In this document: positions 8,060 through 15,854 of the stretch, piece by piece
How positions within the stretch are numbered: position 1 is the first letter of the stretch
How the letters are laid out: each line of letters starts with the position of its first letter
Source of the DNA: an uncultured bacterium
GTDB taxonomy: Bacteria > Cyanobacteriota > Vampirovibrionia > Gastranaerophilales > Gastranaerophilaceae
Assembly (NCBI GenBank): GCA_900319365.1
Contig: ONOE01000018.1
Span: forward strand, 1-64,000
DNA: 64,000 bases
Direction of reading: 5' to 3'
Program-made: the position numbers and the translations under genes
The notes under the pieces: generated by a model
Told to the model about the DNA's origin: nothing
The model's input: the letters and a program-made list of their open reading frames with translations, nothing else
Databases searched by the model: none

Positions 8060-9355
8060 CTACATCACAATCGGCCAATAAAAATCCACAAGATAGCTTG
8101 CTGCATCAAACGGATGTGATAAAAATTTCAATTCTTTTGACTGCTTAATTTGCTGATAGGTCGGAACATCTATTTTTGAGCTGCCTTCAACATATTTTAA
8201 ATTTCTGATATTGTACAAAAGTTTTTCGCATTTTGGCGATACATACAAACCGATTTCGCCTTTTGCGTTGCGGATTTTCGCATTGAATGCCGCAATTCTG
8301 TTTTTTATCGGCGGGTTGAAAGCTTTAATTCTTATTTGCGGGTCGTAGCCGTGAGATTGAAACCTTTTTTTGATGATTACATAATTTGTGTATTCGCTTG
8401 TGCAGCTGCGATTATCGCCCGATGCATCGCCGTTAATTATGATATTTGCTTTGTGGTGCGGGTAACGGGCGCAAACTTCGTCGCATGCTTTGGCGGTTGT
8501 GGTATTTTCCATTGCTATTTCATCAAAATAAAACACTTTGTCCTGCGTTTTGTGCGCAAGTACCCAACACATCGGATCAACGTTAAAATCGCAGCTTATG
8601 TATAAATCAAAATCTTCGTGGTATTTAATTTCTTTAATATTTTTATCGCTAAAATCTTTGACCACGAGATTTTCACTATAGTGCCCCGTCTGCCCGAGTA
8701 CAAAAGTATTGTAATAACTTTTGTCGTAGAGTTTTTTTAATTCGTCGCAAAACCCGTCGGGCAGGTATATGTTTTGAGTTGTGGGCGCTGTGATATGGCG
8801 GTAATTGGGGGCGGGGTTGATGAAAAATGTTTTGTAAATCCAACCTTGTCGGATTTCGGGGTTTGTATGCCCGAAAATTCTGTAGCGAAAATCTTTTAAC
8901 TTCCAGTTGTCATAAATTTTTTGTCTTAATCTTGCAAGCAGCATTTTGAAAGTATCGTAAGGAATATCGGACATTTCTTCAATTTCGACAAAGCCAAGGT
9001 TTAAAGATTTCAACTTGTTCGGTTCATCAAAATGCCTGAAAAGGATTTCCGATCCGTTGTAGAAAGAGAGTTTCTGCTCGGAGGTTGACCAAAAATAATC
9101 TTCATCCTGCGTAAATCCCATACTTTCCAAATGCTCAAAATACGTTTGCAGCGTTGTATCACGCACGAGCGTATAAGTTTGTGCACCGACCAATCCTTTT
9201 ATTTTGGGGTATTTGAGGGCAAGCAAAATGCCTAACAATGCTCCCGCAAAGGTTTTGCCCGAGCCGTAACCGCCCTGGTATACGGCAACATCAAGCGTGT
9301 AGTCGTGCGGAATTTCCAAAAATTTCCGCTGCGCATCAAGTAAATTGTATTTCAT
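8060..9355 (-). CDS. Phage terminase, large subunit
   Basis: ATPase-nuclease that pumps phage DNA into the prohead. At 431 aa it has a normal length. The N-terminal ATPase domain carries a Walker A box GGYGSGKT at about residues 28-35 and a Walker B-like LGFVEIEEM near residue 120, the usual hydrophobic strand plus acidic pair. The C-terminal RNase H-like nuclease domain starts around residue 245 with CDFNVDPMCW (first catalytic Asp) and continues with INGDASGDNRS. It is the last large gene of the minus-strand phage block, 0.2 kb after the portal gene, with host repeats filling the gap. The frame is intact and no active-site residue is obviously lost. Confidence 0.92.
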   Translation of the reverse strand: MKYNLLDAQRKFLEIPHDYTLDVAVYQGGYGSGKTFAGALLGILLALKYPKIKGLVGAQTYTLVRDTTLQTYFEHLESMGFTQDEDYFWSTSEQKLSFYNGSEILFRHFDEPNKLKSLNLGFVEIEEMSDIPYDTFKMLLARLRQKIYDNWKLKDFRYRIFGHTNPEIRQGWIYKTFFINPAPNYRHITAPTTQNIYLPDGFCDELKKLYDKSYYNTFVLGQTGHYSENLVVKDFSDKNIKEIKYHEDFDLYISCDFNVDPMCWVLAHKTQDKVFYFDEIAMENTTTAKACDEVCARYPHHKANIIINGDASGDNRSCTSEYTNYVIIKKRFQSHGYDPQIRIKAFNPPIKNRIAAFNAKIRNAKGEIGLYVSPKCEKLLYNIRNLKYVEGSSKIDVPTYQQIKQSKELKFLSHPFDAASYLVDFYWPIVM

Positions 9356-9372
9356 GGTGTACTCCGTTGATA

Positions 9373-9560
9373 AAAGTTTATAGGTGCATAAGTTTATAAG
9401 TTCATAAGTGTATTACAAATTCATTTTCCTCCACCCCTTGGGGGGAGGATGTTCGCAGGACAGGAGAGGGGCTACAAAAAATAGGGTGCGCTTGCACTTC
9501 GCACCGATAAAAACTGTAGGTTGGGTGAAACCCAACAATAAAATTAGCAGTCAGGCAAGA
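9373..9560. repeat. Octamer array plus composite repeat between portal and terminase genes
   Basis: 9379-9412 is an array of degenerate 8-mers (TTTATAGG, TGCATAAG, TTTATAAG, TTCATAAG). It is followed by the CCTCCACCCCTTGGGG block and the GCGCTTGCACTTCGCACCG block that recur in islands at 12.2, 15.6, 28.3 and 31.6 kb. No gene is visible here. Confidence 0.75.
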
Positions 9561-9569
9561 TATGTTTTT

Positions 9570-11222
9570 TTACGTTTCTTCTTTATCTTTTAAAAATTTA
9601 TTTGAATTTTCAACGCCGTATTGTTCAAGTGCAAATTTGAAACATTCACTCCAGTTTATGCGCTTTGCAATCTCATCAATTTGAGTAAATGCGCTTACTA
9701 CGTCAAACAATTCTTTGAATTTTGATTTCTTTTCAAAAATTGCACGTCTGTCGCCATAGCGGTATACGTAATTTGAATTTCTGATTTTATCATCTATATC
9801 AACAAAATTTGTCCTGCCGTGATCGTTTATCAATATGCATTCTTTCCCGATTTTAAAATATGAAATCAATTGAGCGGTTTTTTCAACCATTGGGATAATA
9901 ATTTTGCGGTTTATGGATTCTAAAATCATATTGAGCCTTGCTTCCTGACCGTTTACGGAATAATTAATCTCTGTTGCTGTACGCTCTTGCGATTGAATAT
10001 TTCCTGCCATATTTTTAAAAATCCCCGTAGCACTTTCAATAGTGTTTTTAAAATAGCTCAAAAAATCCCAGCCCGTCATTGCTTTGTCAAAAGATAACGG
10101 TGTGGGCGGGGTGGTCATAAGAGTAGAATCGTATTCGATGACTTTGCCTGGGTATACTTCCTGCCTGCCCGTAAAACAGCCTTTCGGGGCAAGATACGGC
10201 GGATTCATCATAAGCGCCAGCGCATCAAGCTGCTTATTCAAAATGGTTGAAGATATGTTATTCAAAATCAGCGCAACCCTTAAAGGCGAAATCCCCCTGC
10301 CCGTAATCGGGTTTTCGATAATATTTGCGTGAATAAACGGGTTTATTATAAACGGATTGTCTTCAAAACGAATAATTACGCTTCTGCCTGCCGTGCAGAT
10401 AAGTTGATTTTTCAGTATTTCACCTGACGGAAGTTCTATATCGCCCCAGTATTCAAGCACTTCAATTGTCGGGGTCGAATATTTTTCATCTTTGGTTTTG
10501 CTGTTTTTTGCCACCACTCCTTTCAAAATTTCCAGTTTTTCTTCATTTAGCATGTTGTTTGATTTGTTTGATTTAATTTCGTCTAATGTTTGGTACGTTT
10601 TATAAATCTTCGGGCATGAATCCCAGTTGTTGACGGAATTTCTGTCAAAAACAAAATCCTCGTAGTTTATGAATTTTACCTTTGCATTGTCATAAACGGT
10701 TTTGTCCTCGATTATGAACCCTGCGTTTGTTCCTGATGCGATTTGTTCTTCAAGGGTAAGACTTCTGCGCACTTTCTCGGTTTTGGTTTCCCAACCGACA
10801 AAAAGCGTTACTTCGCCCGTTTCGACAACGGAATCAATAATTTTTTCCATTTCGTTTTCGATTTTCATTTCTTCAAAAGTATTTACAAGCATCGCTTTTT
10901 GACTGTTTGCGAATTTTTGGGATTGATAATCTGTTCCGGATACGTCAAACATTCCGTCAGGGTGTGAATAAAGGTTTTGCACGATGTGGGATTTGAGGGT
11001 TTGTGCAAGCTCATAAATTTCGGGCAGCTGCACGTGGCAATCCCAATCGTTAATTTTGGGGATTCCCGTATTGTAGATGGAATACGAAATTGCTCTGTTG
11101 TCAGATTTTTGCGAACTCCGCTCATCGTCAAACCTCTCGTATTTAGAAATAATGTTGCCGATTATAACCTGCTCGCTGTCGTAAGCTTCAGGTGTAAAAG
11201 CTTGAATTTGTGTGTTTTGCAT
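9570..11222 (-). CDS. Phage portal protein
   Basis: The 550-aa dodecameric ring subunit at the capsid vertex through which DNA passes. The pattern fits portal proteins of podoviruses: an N-terminal alpha/beta wing, the stretch HANIIENPITGRGISPLRVALIL near residues 300-320 followed by the long helical stem, and a QERTATEINYSVNGQEARL segment near residues 405-425 typical of the portal clip and crown region (ATEI...). It lies between the GNAT-like gene and TerL in the same orientation. It was identified by pattern and context, without a search. The frame is intact over its full length. Confidence 0.85.
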   Translation of the reverse strand: MQNTQIQAFTPEAYDSEQVIIGNIISKYERFDDERSSQKSDNRAISYSIYNTGIPKINDWDCHVQLPEIYELAQTLKSHIVQNLYSHPDGMFDVSGTDYQSQKFANSQKAMLVNTFEEMKIENEMEKIIDSVVETGEVTLFVGWETKTEKVRRSLTLEEQIASGTNAGFIIEDKTVYDNAKVKFINYEDFVFDRNSVNNWDSCPKIYKTYQTLDEIKSNKSNNMLNEEKLEILKGVVAKNSKTKDEKYSTPTIEVLEYWGDIELPSGEILKNQLICTAGRSVIIRFEDNPFIINPFIHANIIENPITGRGISPLRVALILNNISSTILNKQLDALALMMNPPYLAPKGCFTGRQEVYPGKVIEYDSTLMTTPPTPLSFDKAMTGWDFLSYFKNTIESATGIFKNMAGNIQSQERTATEINYSVNGQEARLNMILESINRKIIIPMVEKTAQLISYFKIGKECILINDHGRTNFVDIDDKIRNSNYVYRYGDRRAIFEKKSKFKELFDVVSAFTQIDEIAKRINWSECFKFALEQYGVENSNKFLKDKEET

Positions 11223-11271
11223 AATTTATCTCCTGTGTTTAGTTTTTAATTTGCCTGACATACTTATAAAC

Positions 11272-11781
11272 TTAAAAATTTATAAACCTGTTTTTCAGCG
11301 AATAAACATCAATATCTTGCAATTTGCCGTTGCGGATTGTTTCGTCAGGCATGGTCGTTTCGTATTTAAACCCCGAGGTTTTAAGCAGGGTTATGACCCT
11401 GAAATTGTCGGGGAAAACAAGCGCTTTAATCTTGTAAAATCCGTAAATTTCAAAGCATTTTTTAAAGAAAATTTTTGCGCAATTTTTTGTGAATTTTCCC
11501 CAGAATTTGCGCTCAAAACATGTGCTTACTTCGGCACTGAAATTTGTAGTATTGTTGCCCGTAAAATTATCTAAAGCGACAAATCCCGCAAATTCATCGT
11601 CAAAATCAGTTATGCTCCACAGGTTCGGTGCTGTGTTTAGAATGTGGCGCAGAGCGCTTTTGGGCGCAAAATCATCTTGCAAAAATTTTGAATATTTTTC
11701 GTATAATTTTGTGATTTGCGGAAGGTAATTTAAATTTTGGCTGCCGTGCGGCGGGAGGATAATTCGTTTGAATTTGCACAT
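11272..11781 (-). CDS. GNAT-like acetyltransferase fold protein in the phage block
   Basis: 169 aa. The middle reads as a GNAT core: DEFAGFVALDNFTGNN (beta strand pair), then FWGKFTKNCAKIFFKKCFEIYGFYKIKALVFPDNFRVITLLKTSGFKYE in segments, with the N-x-x-x-x-x-L-x-x-x-G-F signature (NFRVITLLKTSGF) that closes the acetyl-CoA binding site. Such GNAT-like proteins occur next to portal genes in several podovirus genomes, where their role is not established. It could acetylate a host or virion protein. The stop is 49 bases before the portal gene. Confidence 0.65.
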   Translation of the reverse strand: MCKFKRIILPPHGSQNLNYLPQITKLYEKYSKFLQDDFAPKSALRHILNTAPNLWSITDFDDEFAGFVALDNFTGNNTTNFSAEVSTCFERKFWGKFTKNCAKIFFKKCFEIYGFYKIKALVFPDNFRVITLLKTSGFKYETTMPDETIRNGKLQDIDVYSLKNRFINF

Positions 11782-11784
11782 AGT

Positions 11785-12132
11785 TTAGCCTTCGTATTTT
11801 CGAAATTTTATGTACAAATTTTGAGATACAAAATAGTCCGTAATTCTTTTTAAAAATTTTTCTTTTTCACAGCTTGAAGCAAGGTAGGCTTCTGCCTGCA
11901 TGCCGTTAATGTATGAGGTGGTTTTGCTGTTTCTGTTTATGACAAAATATGTGGAATTTTTGCAAAAAAGTTTGTCTTTGGGGACATTTTTAATGTCTGT
12001 TATGACGGATTTTTTGCGGCTTTGAGATTCTTGCAAGATTTGTTTAAAATCGTTTTCGGTTTTCTTGCGAATGAAGTTTTCATAATTTTCATCGTTTAGC
12101 AGAATTTTTTCAACATCTTTGTCGTTGTTCAT
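11785..12132 (-). CDS. Phage-block hypothetical protein, 115 aa
   Basis: I start this gene at MNNDKDVEKILL (12132) because AAAGGAAA lies 6 bases upstream and everything before it in the longer open frame (to 12282) is dispersed-repeat DNA. The first half is charged and helical (ENFIRKKTENDFKQILQESQ). The second half is a small alpha/beta segment ending FVSQNLYIKFRKYEG. No family is recognised. It ends 4 bases before the GNAT-like gene, so the two are probably co-transcribed. Confidence 0.6.
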   Translation of the reverse strand: MNNDKDVEKILLNDENYENFIRKKTENDFKQILQESQSRKKSVITDIKNVPKDKLFCKNSTYFVINRNSKTTSYINGMQAEAYLASSCEKEKFLKRITDYFVSQNLYIKFRKYEG

Positions 12133-12174
12133 TTTTATTTCCTTTCGTTGTTTTGTTTGGTTATAAATTTTGAA

Positions 12175-12450
12175 AAATAAGGCATTTTGTTGGGCAAGTA
12201 TGCCTAACCTACTTGTTTTTGCGAAAGTCAGAAATTCGAGTGAGGGGCTATTAGTAAAGTAGGGTGCGTTTGCCCTCCGCACCGTTATTATTTGTGGAAC
12301 AAGGCGAATCTTCGGCTTTCAGTCTCAGAATGACAATTTTTATAGCCCCTCTCCTGCCTTTCAGGCATCCTCCCACCAAGGGGTGGAGGAAAATGGTAAC
12401 TCTCTTATGAACTTATGAACTTATGAACTTATAAACTTATAGACCTATAT
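12175..12450. repeat. Composite repeat island with a clean octamer array
   Basis: Includes GGGCAAGTATGCCTAACCTACTT, the CGCACCGTTATTATTTGTGG block, CAGAATGACAATTTTTATAG, CCACCAAGGGGTGGAGG, and then 12403-12446, five to six head-to-tail copies of TTATGAAC (TTATGAAC x3, TTATAAAC, TTATAGAC). The array ends at the 3' end of the TerS gene. Confidence 0.8.
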
Positions 12451-12882
12451 CTTTTTATCGTCGAGGTTTGAAATGGTAATGATTTTGGCTTCTTTGCGGT
12501 TTTTATCTTCGTCTTTGGTTTGGAAACCCAAATATTTGCACAGGGCTTCAAGCGCTTTTAAGCCTGCTGATGCATCACGCAATTTCTTTTTACCCGTATA
12601 GTTGCCATCTTTGTCCGTAATTTCTTCTTCTTCCAAAGAAAATTCTGCAATCTGTAAAAGCTTTTGAATTACATAGCCTTTCGGAACGTTCAGGCTGTCT
12701 ATACGACGTTTGAGTCGGGCTTTTATTCCTCGAATAATAATATCTTTTGACAAAAATTCGGAAGCGATTTTTGCTTTGTCCGCATCGTCCGGAAATCCCG
12801 CAAAAGTTACGGCTTTTATGGGATCGAGGGATTTTATGTATTCGCTTATAAAGAGTTTTTGAGTTCTTGTTAATTGTTTCAT
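12445..12882 (-). CDS. Phage terminase, small subunit
   Basis: 145-aa DNA-recognition subunit of the packaging motor. The N-terminus LTRTQKLFISEYIKSLDPIKAVTFAGF (read in two parts) is the usual terminase_2-type helix-turn-helix, in which the phage protein resembles 'T.kq..F..ey..d.n.tkAa..aGy'. The middle (residues 40-75) is a helical oligomerisation region, and residues 75-130 include the acidic EEEEITDKDGNYTGKKKLRDASAGLKALEALCKYLG, typical of the C-terminal arm. It sits unusually far from TerL (3 kb away, with portal in between). The ATG has only a weak ribosome site. Confidence 0.8.
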   Translation of the reverse strand: MKQLTRTQKLFISEYIKSLDPIKAVTFAGFPDDADKAKIASEFLSKDIIIRGIKARLKRRIDSLNVPKGYVIQKLLQIAEFSLEEEEITDKDGNYTGKKKLRDASAGLKALEALCKYLGFQTKDEDKNRKEAKIITISNLDDKKI

Positions 12883-12971
12883 CTTGTTTACATTTCTTAT
12901 AATAATTTGTATTTTTACGCAAAAAATTGTATAATAATCATGCTATTTATATTTCGGCTAGTGTAAATCTT

Positions 12972-13007
12972 AACAGGGGGGAATGAAAACGACTTCCTGT
13001 TTTTTTT
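12972..13007 (+). terminator. Plus-strand terminator-like hairpin inside the minus-strand phage block
   Basis: AACAGG and CCTGTT (12972-12977, 12996-13001) form a short stem followed by a T run on the plus strand. No plus-strand gene precedes it. It lies in the 140-base gap between two minus-strand phage genes and may end an antisense transcript, or be fortuitous. Confidence 0.35.
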
Positions 13008-13021
13008 GCCATGATTTACGT

Positions 13022-13663
13022 TTATTGCCTGTGCAAGATTACGTGCGGTGAATAGTGTGAATCTATGCAGGTCTTGGATTTGAGGTTTACAAGCGCCTCT
13101 TTGTACATGCTCATCCAGTAGCTGAATCTGATATATGACGGGTTGGCTTTTAACCTTAAACATGCACCGTATGTCAATAGCTGCTGCGCAAACGGCATGG
13201 GTATAAGCGAACAATCGTCGGGGTCTGTCAAATCTTCTTTTTCCGTTCCGTTTTTTGATACGGCGCAATTTTTGCTGTAATAGATTACCTGCGCTGTTTT
13301 TTCGGTTTTGAATTTTGGGAAGAACAATTTATCGTTGCATATTGAATACGTAAAGTCGTGCCCTTGTCCGAGCAGAAATTGTTCAAAATTTTCGACGAAT
13401 TTGTACTTTTTATTGTCGATAATCAAATGTAAAATCCTGCCGTTTACGGGGTTTTGAACCCCTTTTGAAGATTTTTTCGGTATGGTAATTGTTTGGTTTC
13501 GCAGCAAAAAGTTCCAATTGTGCGCCGAGCATATTTCTTTATTAATAATATTTATTATAGAAATAAGTTTTTTGTGGTCGTTTTTGATAAGTTCCGAAAA
13601 ATTATTTACCTGCCTGTAGTTTAGTTCAAGCAGACAGTTGTTTATAATCTCAAAAAAATTCAT
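13022..13663 (-). CDS. Head-tail adaptor-like phage protein
   Basis: 213 aa. The start MNFFEIINNCLLELNYRQV and the body ending FAQQLLTYGACLRLKANP...YKEALVNLKSK resemble the tail-accessory/adaptor proteins of podoviruses (P22 gp4- and T7 gp11-like): a helical N-terminus that docks under the portal, a beta-rich middle with NPVNGRILHLI and a C-terminal helix pair with a conserved small-residue stretch. I assign the role from pattern and location between scaffold-like and TerS genes. GGAGATTTT upstream supports the start. Confidence 0.6.
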   Translation of the reverse strand: MNFFEIINNCLLELNYRQVNNFSELIKNDHKKLISIINIINKEICSAHNWNFLLRNQTITIPKKSSKGVQNPVNGRILHLIIDNKKYKFVENFEQFLLGQGHDFTYSICNDKLFFPKFKTEKTAQVIYYSKNCAVSKNGTEKEDLTDPDDCSLIPMPFAQQLLTYGACLRLKANPSYIRFSYWMSMYKEALVNLKSKTCIDSHYSPHVILHRQ

Positions 13664-13751
13664 AAATAAAATCTCCTCTATTTAAAGAAAAGCTTGAGGT
13701 AAAAGGTTTGTTGACCTTTCCCCCAAACTTTCTTTTTTGCCTTTGTAAAAA

Positions 13752-14348
13752 CTATTGTAATAATCCTTGTTTCAGTTGTTCAAAGATAATTTTTTCGTTT
13801 TTGGCAAATTCATCATCGCTCATTTTGCCGAGATCCGCACGGGTGAAGATCCTGTTATTGTTGCTGTCAAATTTCGCATTTTGGGCATAAGAAGTCAATT
13901 TGCTTTTTGCAGCTGTGTTTTCGTCATTTTTTATCTTGTCGTGCTCGGATTGTTTCAAATAGCCGTCGATTGCTGCTTTTTCAATGTTTTCAACAATTTT
14001 GGCAATTTTGGGAATTTCATCTTTGTCCACATCAGAATTTTTAATATAATCAAGAACTTCTTTTCTGCCGTCTTTGGCGAAAAAATCAATTGCCGCCTGA
14101 AAATCGACAGGTTTTTCATCTTGGTGAACAGATGTATTAATGCCCATGGAATTTCCTTTATACATCTCATTTATGCTGTCCATAAAACCAAGTGCTTGAT
14201 CATTTGTAATAACACCTTGATTTTTTAGTAAGAGCATTTGTAACATGTTGTTCATCATGGATTGTTTGAGTTGTTGAATTATATTGATATAATTCGGCTG
14301 CGGATTCACGGCTGTCGGTGAAATCCCGCTTAAAATTTGATTTTGCAT
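13752..14348 (-). CDS. Scaffold-like helical phage protein
   Basis: 198 aa, started at MQNQILSGISPTAV because AAGGAG lies 8 bases upstream; an earlier ATG (14381) would overlap the preceding gene. It is almost entirely helical and charged, with a Gln/Met-rich segment (IIQQLKQSMMNNMLQMLLL), two DVDKDEIPK-type loops and a C-terminal EEF-like acidic-basic helix (FAKNEKIIFEQLKQGLLQ). It lies just after the holin-like gene and two genes from the capsid gene, a position where podoviruses carry scaffolding protein. No catalytic motif is seen. The assignment rests on composition and context. Confidence 0.5.
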   Translation of the reverse strand: MQNQILSGISPTAVNPQPNYINIIQQLKQSMMNNMLQMLLLKNQGVITNDQALGFMDSINEMYKGNSMGINTSVHQDEKPVDFQAAIDFFAKDGRKEVLDYIKNSDVDKDEIPKIAKIVENIEKAAIDGYLKQSEHDKIKNDENTAAKSKLTSYAQNAKFDSNNNRIFTRADLGKMSDDEFAKNEKIIFEQLKQGLLQ

Positions 14349-14352
14349 TGTT

Positions 14353-14601
14353 TTATTCTCCTTGAATTTGCTGCATTTCATGCAGTCCGGCTACGGAAGT
14401 TTCAATAAGTTCATCAATAATATTTGAAAGGGTAAACCCGATAATTTTATTAATAAAGGGTGAAAAAGGCAAATGCTCGATTATGTAAGCGATGGCTTTT
14501 TGCTTTTTAATTTTGCCCTGCCCCGAACCGTATTCTTCTTCTGCTGCGATTACCGCATTTTTTGCAAGATTTGCAATAATATTTTTAAAGGTTTTTATCA
14601 T
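14353..14601 (-). CDS. Holin-like (LLH-type motif) small protein
   Basis: 82 aa containing AVIAAEEEYGSGQGKIKKQK at residues 16-35, which matches the conserved part of phage LL-H-type holins (A-x-x-A-E-x-x-x-G-S-G-x-G-K-x-K-K). Unlike those holins it lacks an N-terminal membrane span. The following stretch FSPFINKIIGFTLSNIID is amphipathic at best. It may be a truncated or diverged holin, or an accessory protein that keeps the motif. It stops 4 bases before the scaffold-like gene. Confidence 0.55.
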   Translation of the reverse strand: MIKTFKNIIANLAKNAVIAAEEEYGSGQGKIKKQKAIAYIIEHLPFSPFINKIIGFTLSNIIDELIETSVAGLHEMQQIQGE

Positions 14602-14659
14602 AAATACTCCTTGTTAATTCAGACAAAACTATTCTTTATTTTGCCGTTGAACGGATGCT

Positions 14660-15529
14660 TTAAGCCGCCGTTGTTTGAGATGTGCCGATTATCATTTTCG
14701 CCAGAGCTTTGGGCTGAACGGTTTTAGCGCCGTACAAATACAACCCTCTGACTAAATCGGAAAATGAATCTTTATCTCTTAAACTTTCGATTTTTGCTAA
14801 TTGGGAAGCGAACGTGATTGCATCGTTTGTACCCGCAAGAACATAGTATTTGCCGTCGGTTGCGGTTAAATTTGTGCTTACCAAAACGTCTAATCCCGCA
14901 ATTCTGCCTATGGCACCTTCTCTTAAAGTTCTATCGGCAACATTGTATGCGCTTATAAATTCGGGACTTTGAAGCAAACAGGCTTCAATTTCGGGGTTAA
15001 TTACAACCCAAGGTTTTGCGCCGTTATAAACTGCGTTTGAATTTTTCAAAGCAAGGGCCAAACGAACAAAATGTTCATATATCGTGCTTTTGTCTAAAGT
15101 AATCGGGGATTCTTCGCTGCCGACGGTGTTTTGAGTTGTTACGTCGGTATGTTTTGATAAAAGGAACGAATCTTGAACTTCTTCGATTGCTTTTTTCGCA
15201 TTGGTCAAATGTGCGGTCATAATATCTTCATTTGCCTGAGCTTTGGCTACATCGTCAATTTTGAATGCGAAAAATTTCTTCTGGTCAATTTCTAATTCCT
15301 GAGATTCAGGGTTAAGCGTATCGTAAGTGATATTGTCATTTGTCAGGGTAGAAACGGAAACTTCGGCAGGAGTAATTATTTTAACTTTATCGCCTTGATG
15401 CGCAATTTCGCCCTCCCAATTTCTGTTCACGCATTGCATCATAACGCAGCTTTTTTTAAGCATTTGGTTAAGTTTCAAACTCCACAAAGTCGGAATAAAT
15501 GCAGAGTAAGAGGTTTTGTAATCGTCCAT
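14660..15529 (-). CDS. Phage major capsid protein
   Basis: The 289-aa coat protein. The features fit the HK97-fold coat proteins of the P22-coat group: an N-terminal arm (SYSAFIPTLWSLKLNQMLKK), NRNWEGEIAHQGDKVKI (E-loop side), a spine helix region (residues 105-135), an A-domain with KPWVVINPEIEACLL and GRIAGLDVLVSTNL, and a C-terminal stretch RDKDSFSDLVRGLYLYGAKTVQP typical of coat proteins. It is shorter than P22 coat (about 430 aa), which has an inserted domain. The frame is intact and the ribosome site AAAGGAAA is good. Capsid identity is the firmest structural call in the block after TerL. Confidence 0.85.
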   Translation of the reverse strand: MDDYKTSYSAFIPTLWSLKLNQMLKKSCVMMQCVNRNWEGEIAHQGDKVKIITPAEVSVSTLTNDNITYDTLNPESQELEIDQKKFFAFKIDDVAKAQANEDIMTAHLTNAKKAIEEVQDSFLLSKHTDVTTQNTVGSEESPITLDKSTIYEHFVRLALALKNSNAVYNGAKPWVVINPEIEACLLQSPEFISAYNVADRTLREGAIGRIAGLDVLVSTNLTATDGKYYVLAGTNDAITFASQLAKIESLRDKDSFSDLVRGLYLYGAKTVQPKALAKMIIGTSQTTAA

Positions 15530-15589
15530 TTGTTTTTTCCTTTCGTGTTTTTTGTGTTAAACCGTATATGAGTGATGATGTAGTTTTAA

Positions 15590-15850
15590 AATTAAATATA
15601 AGTTTATAAGTGGGTTACAATTTCATTTTCCTCCACCCCTTGGGGGCGGATGCCTGAAAGGCAGGGGAGGTGCTACAAAAAACCTGACAAATTTGACTAA
15701 TAGACCCTCACCCGAATTCCTGACTTTCGCAAAAGCTCAAGTCGAAATTCTACCCTGCTCCCCAAGGGGGCGAGGGTTATAAAAATTGTCATTCTGAGCG
15801 AAGCTATTCCACAAATAATAACGGTGCGGAGGCACACCCTACTTTTTTAA
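15590..15850. repeat. Composite repeat island between capsid and tail genes
   Basis: A short octamer run (15597-15616), CCTCCACCCCTTGGGGGC, CTGACTTTCGCAAAAGCTC, CTCCCCAAGGGGGCGAGGG, CATTCTGAGCGAAGC and GGTGCGGAGGCACACCCTAC follow in the same order and spacing as in the islands at 31.4-31.6 kb (reverse). No gene is present. Confidence 0.8.
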
Positions 15851-15854
15851 TTAA

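Noticed and set aside
12396-12447. Octamer array considered as a CRISPR
   Set aside because: The unit is 8 bp with no spacers, and no cas genes are in the window.
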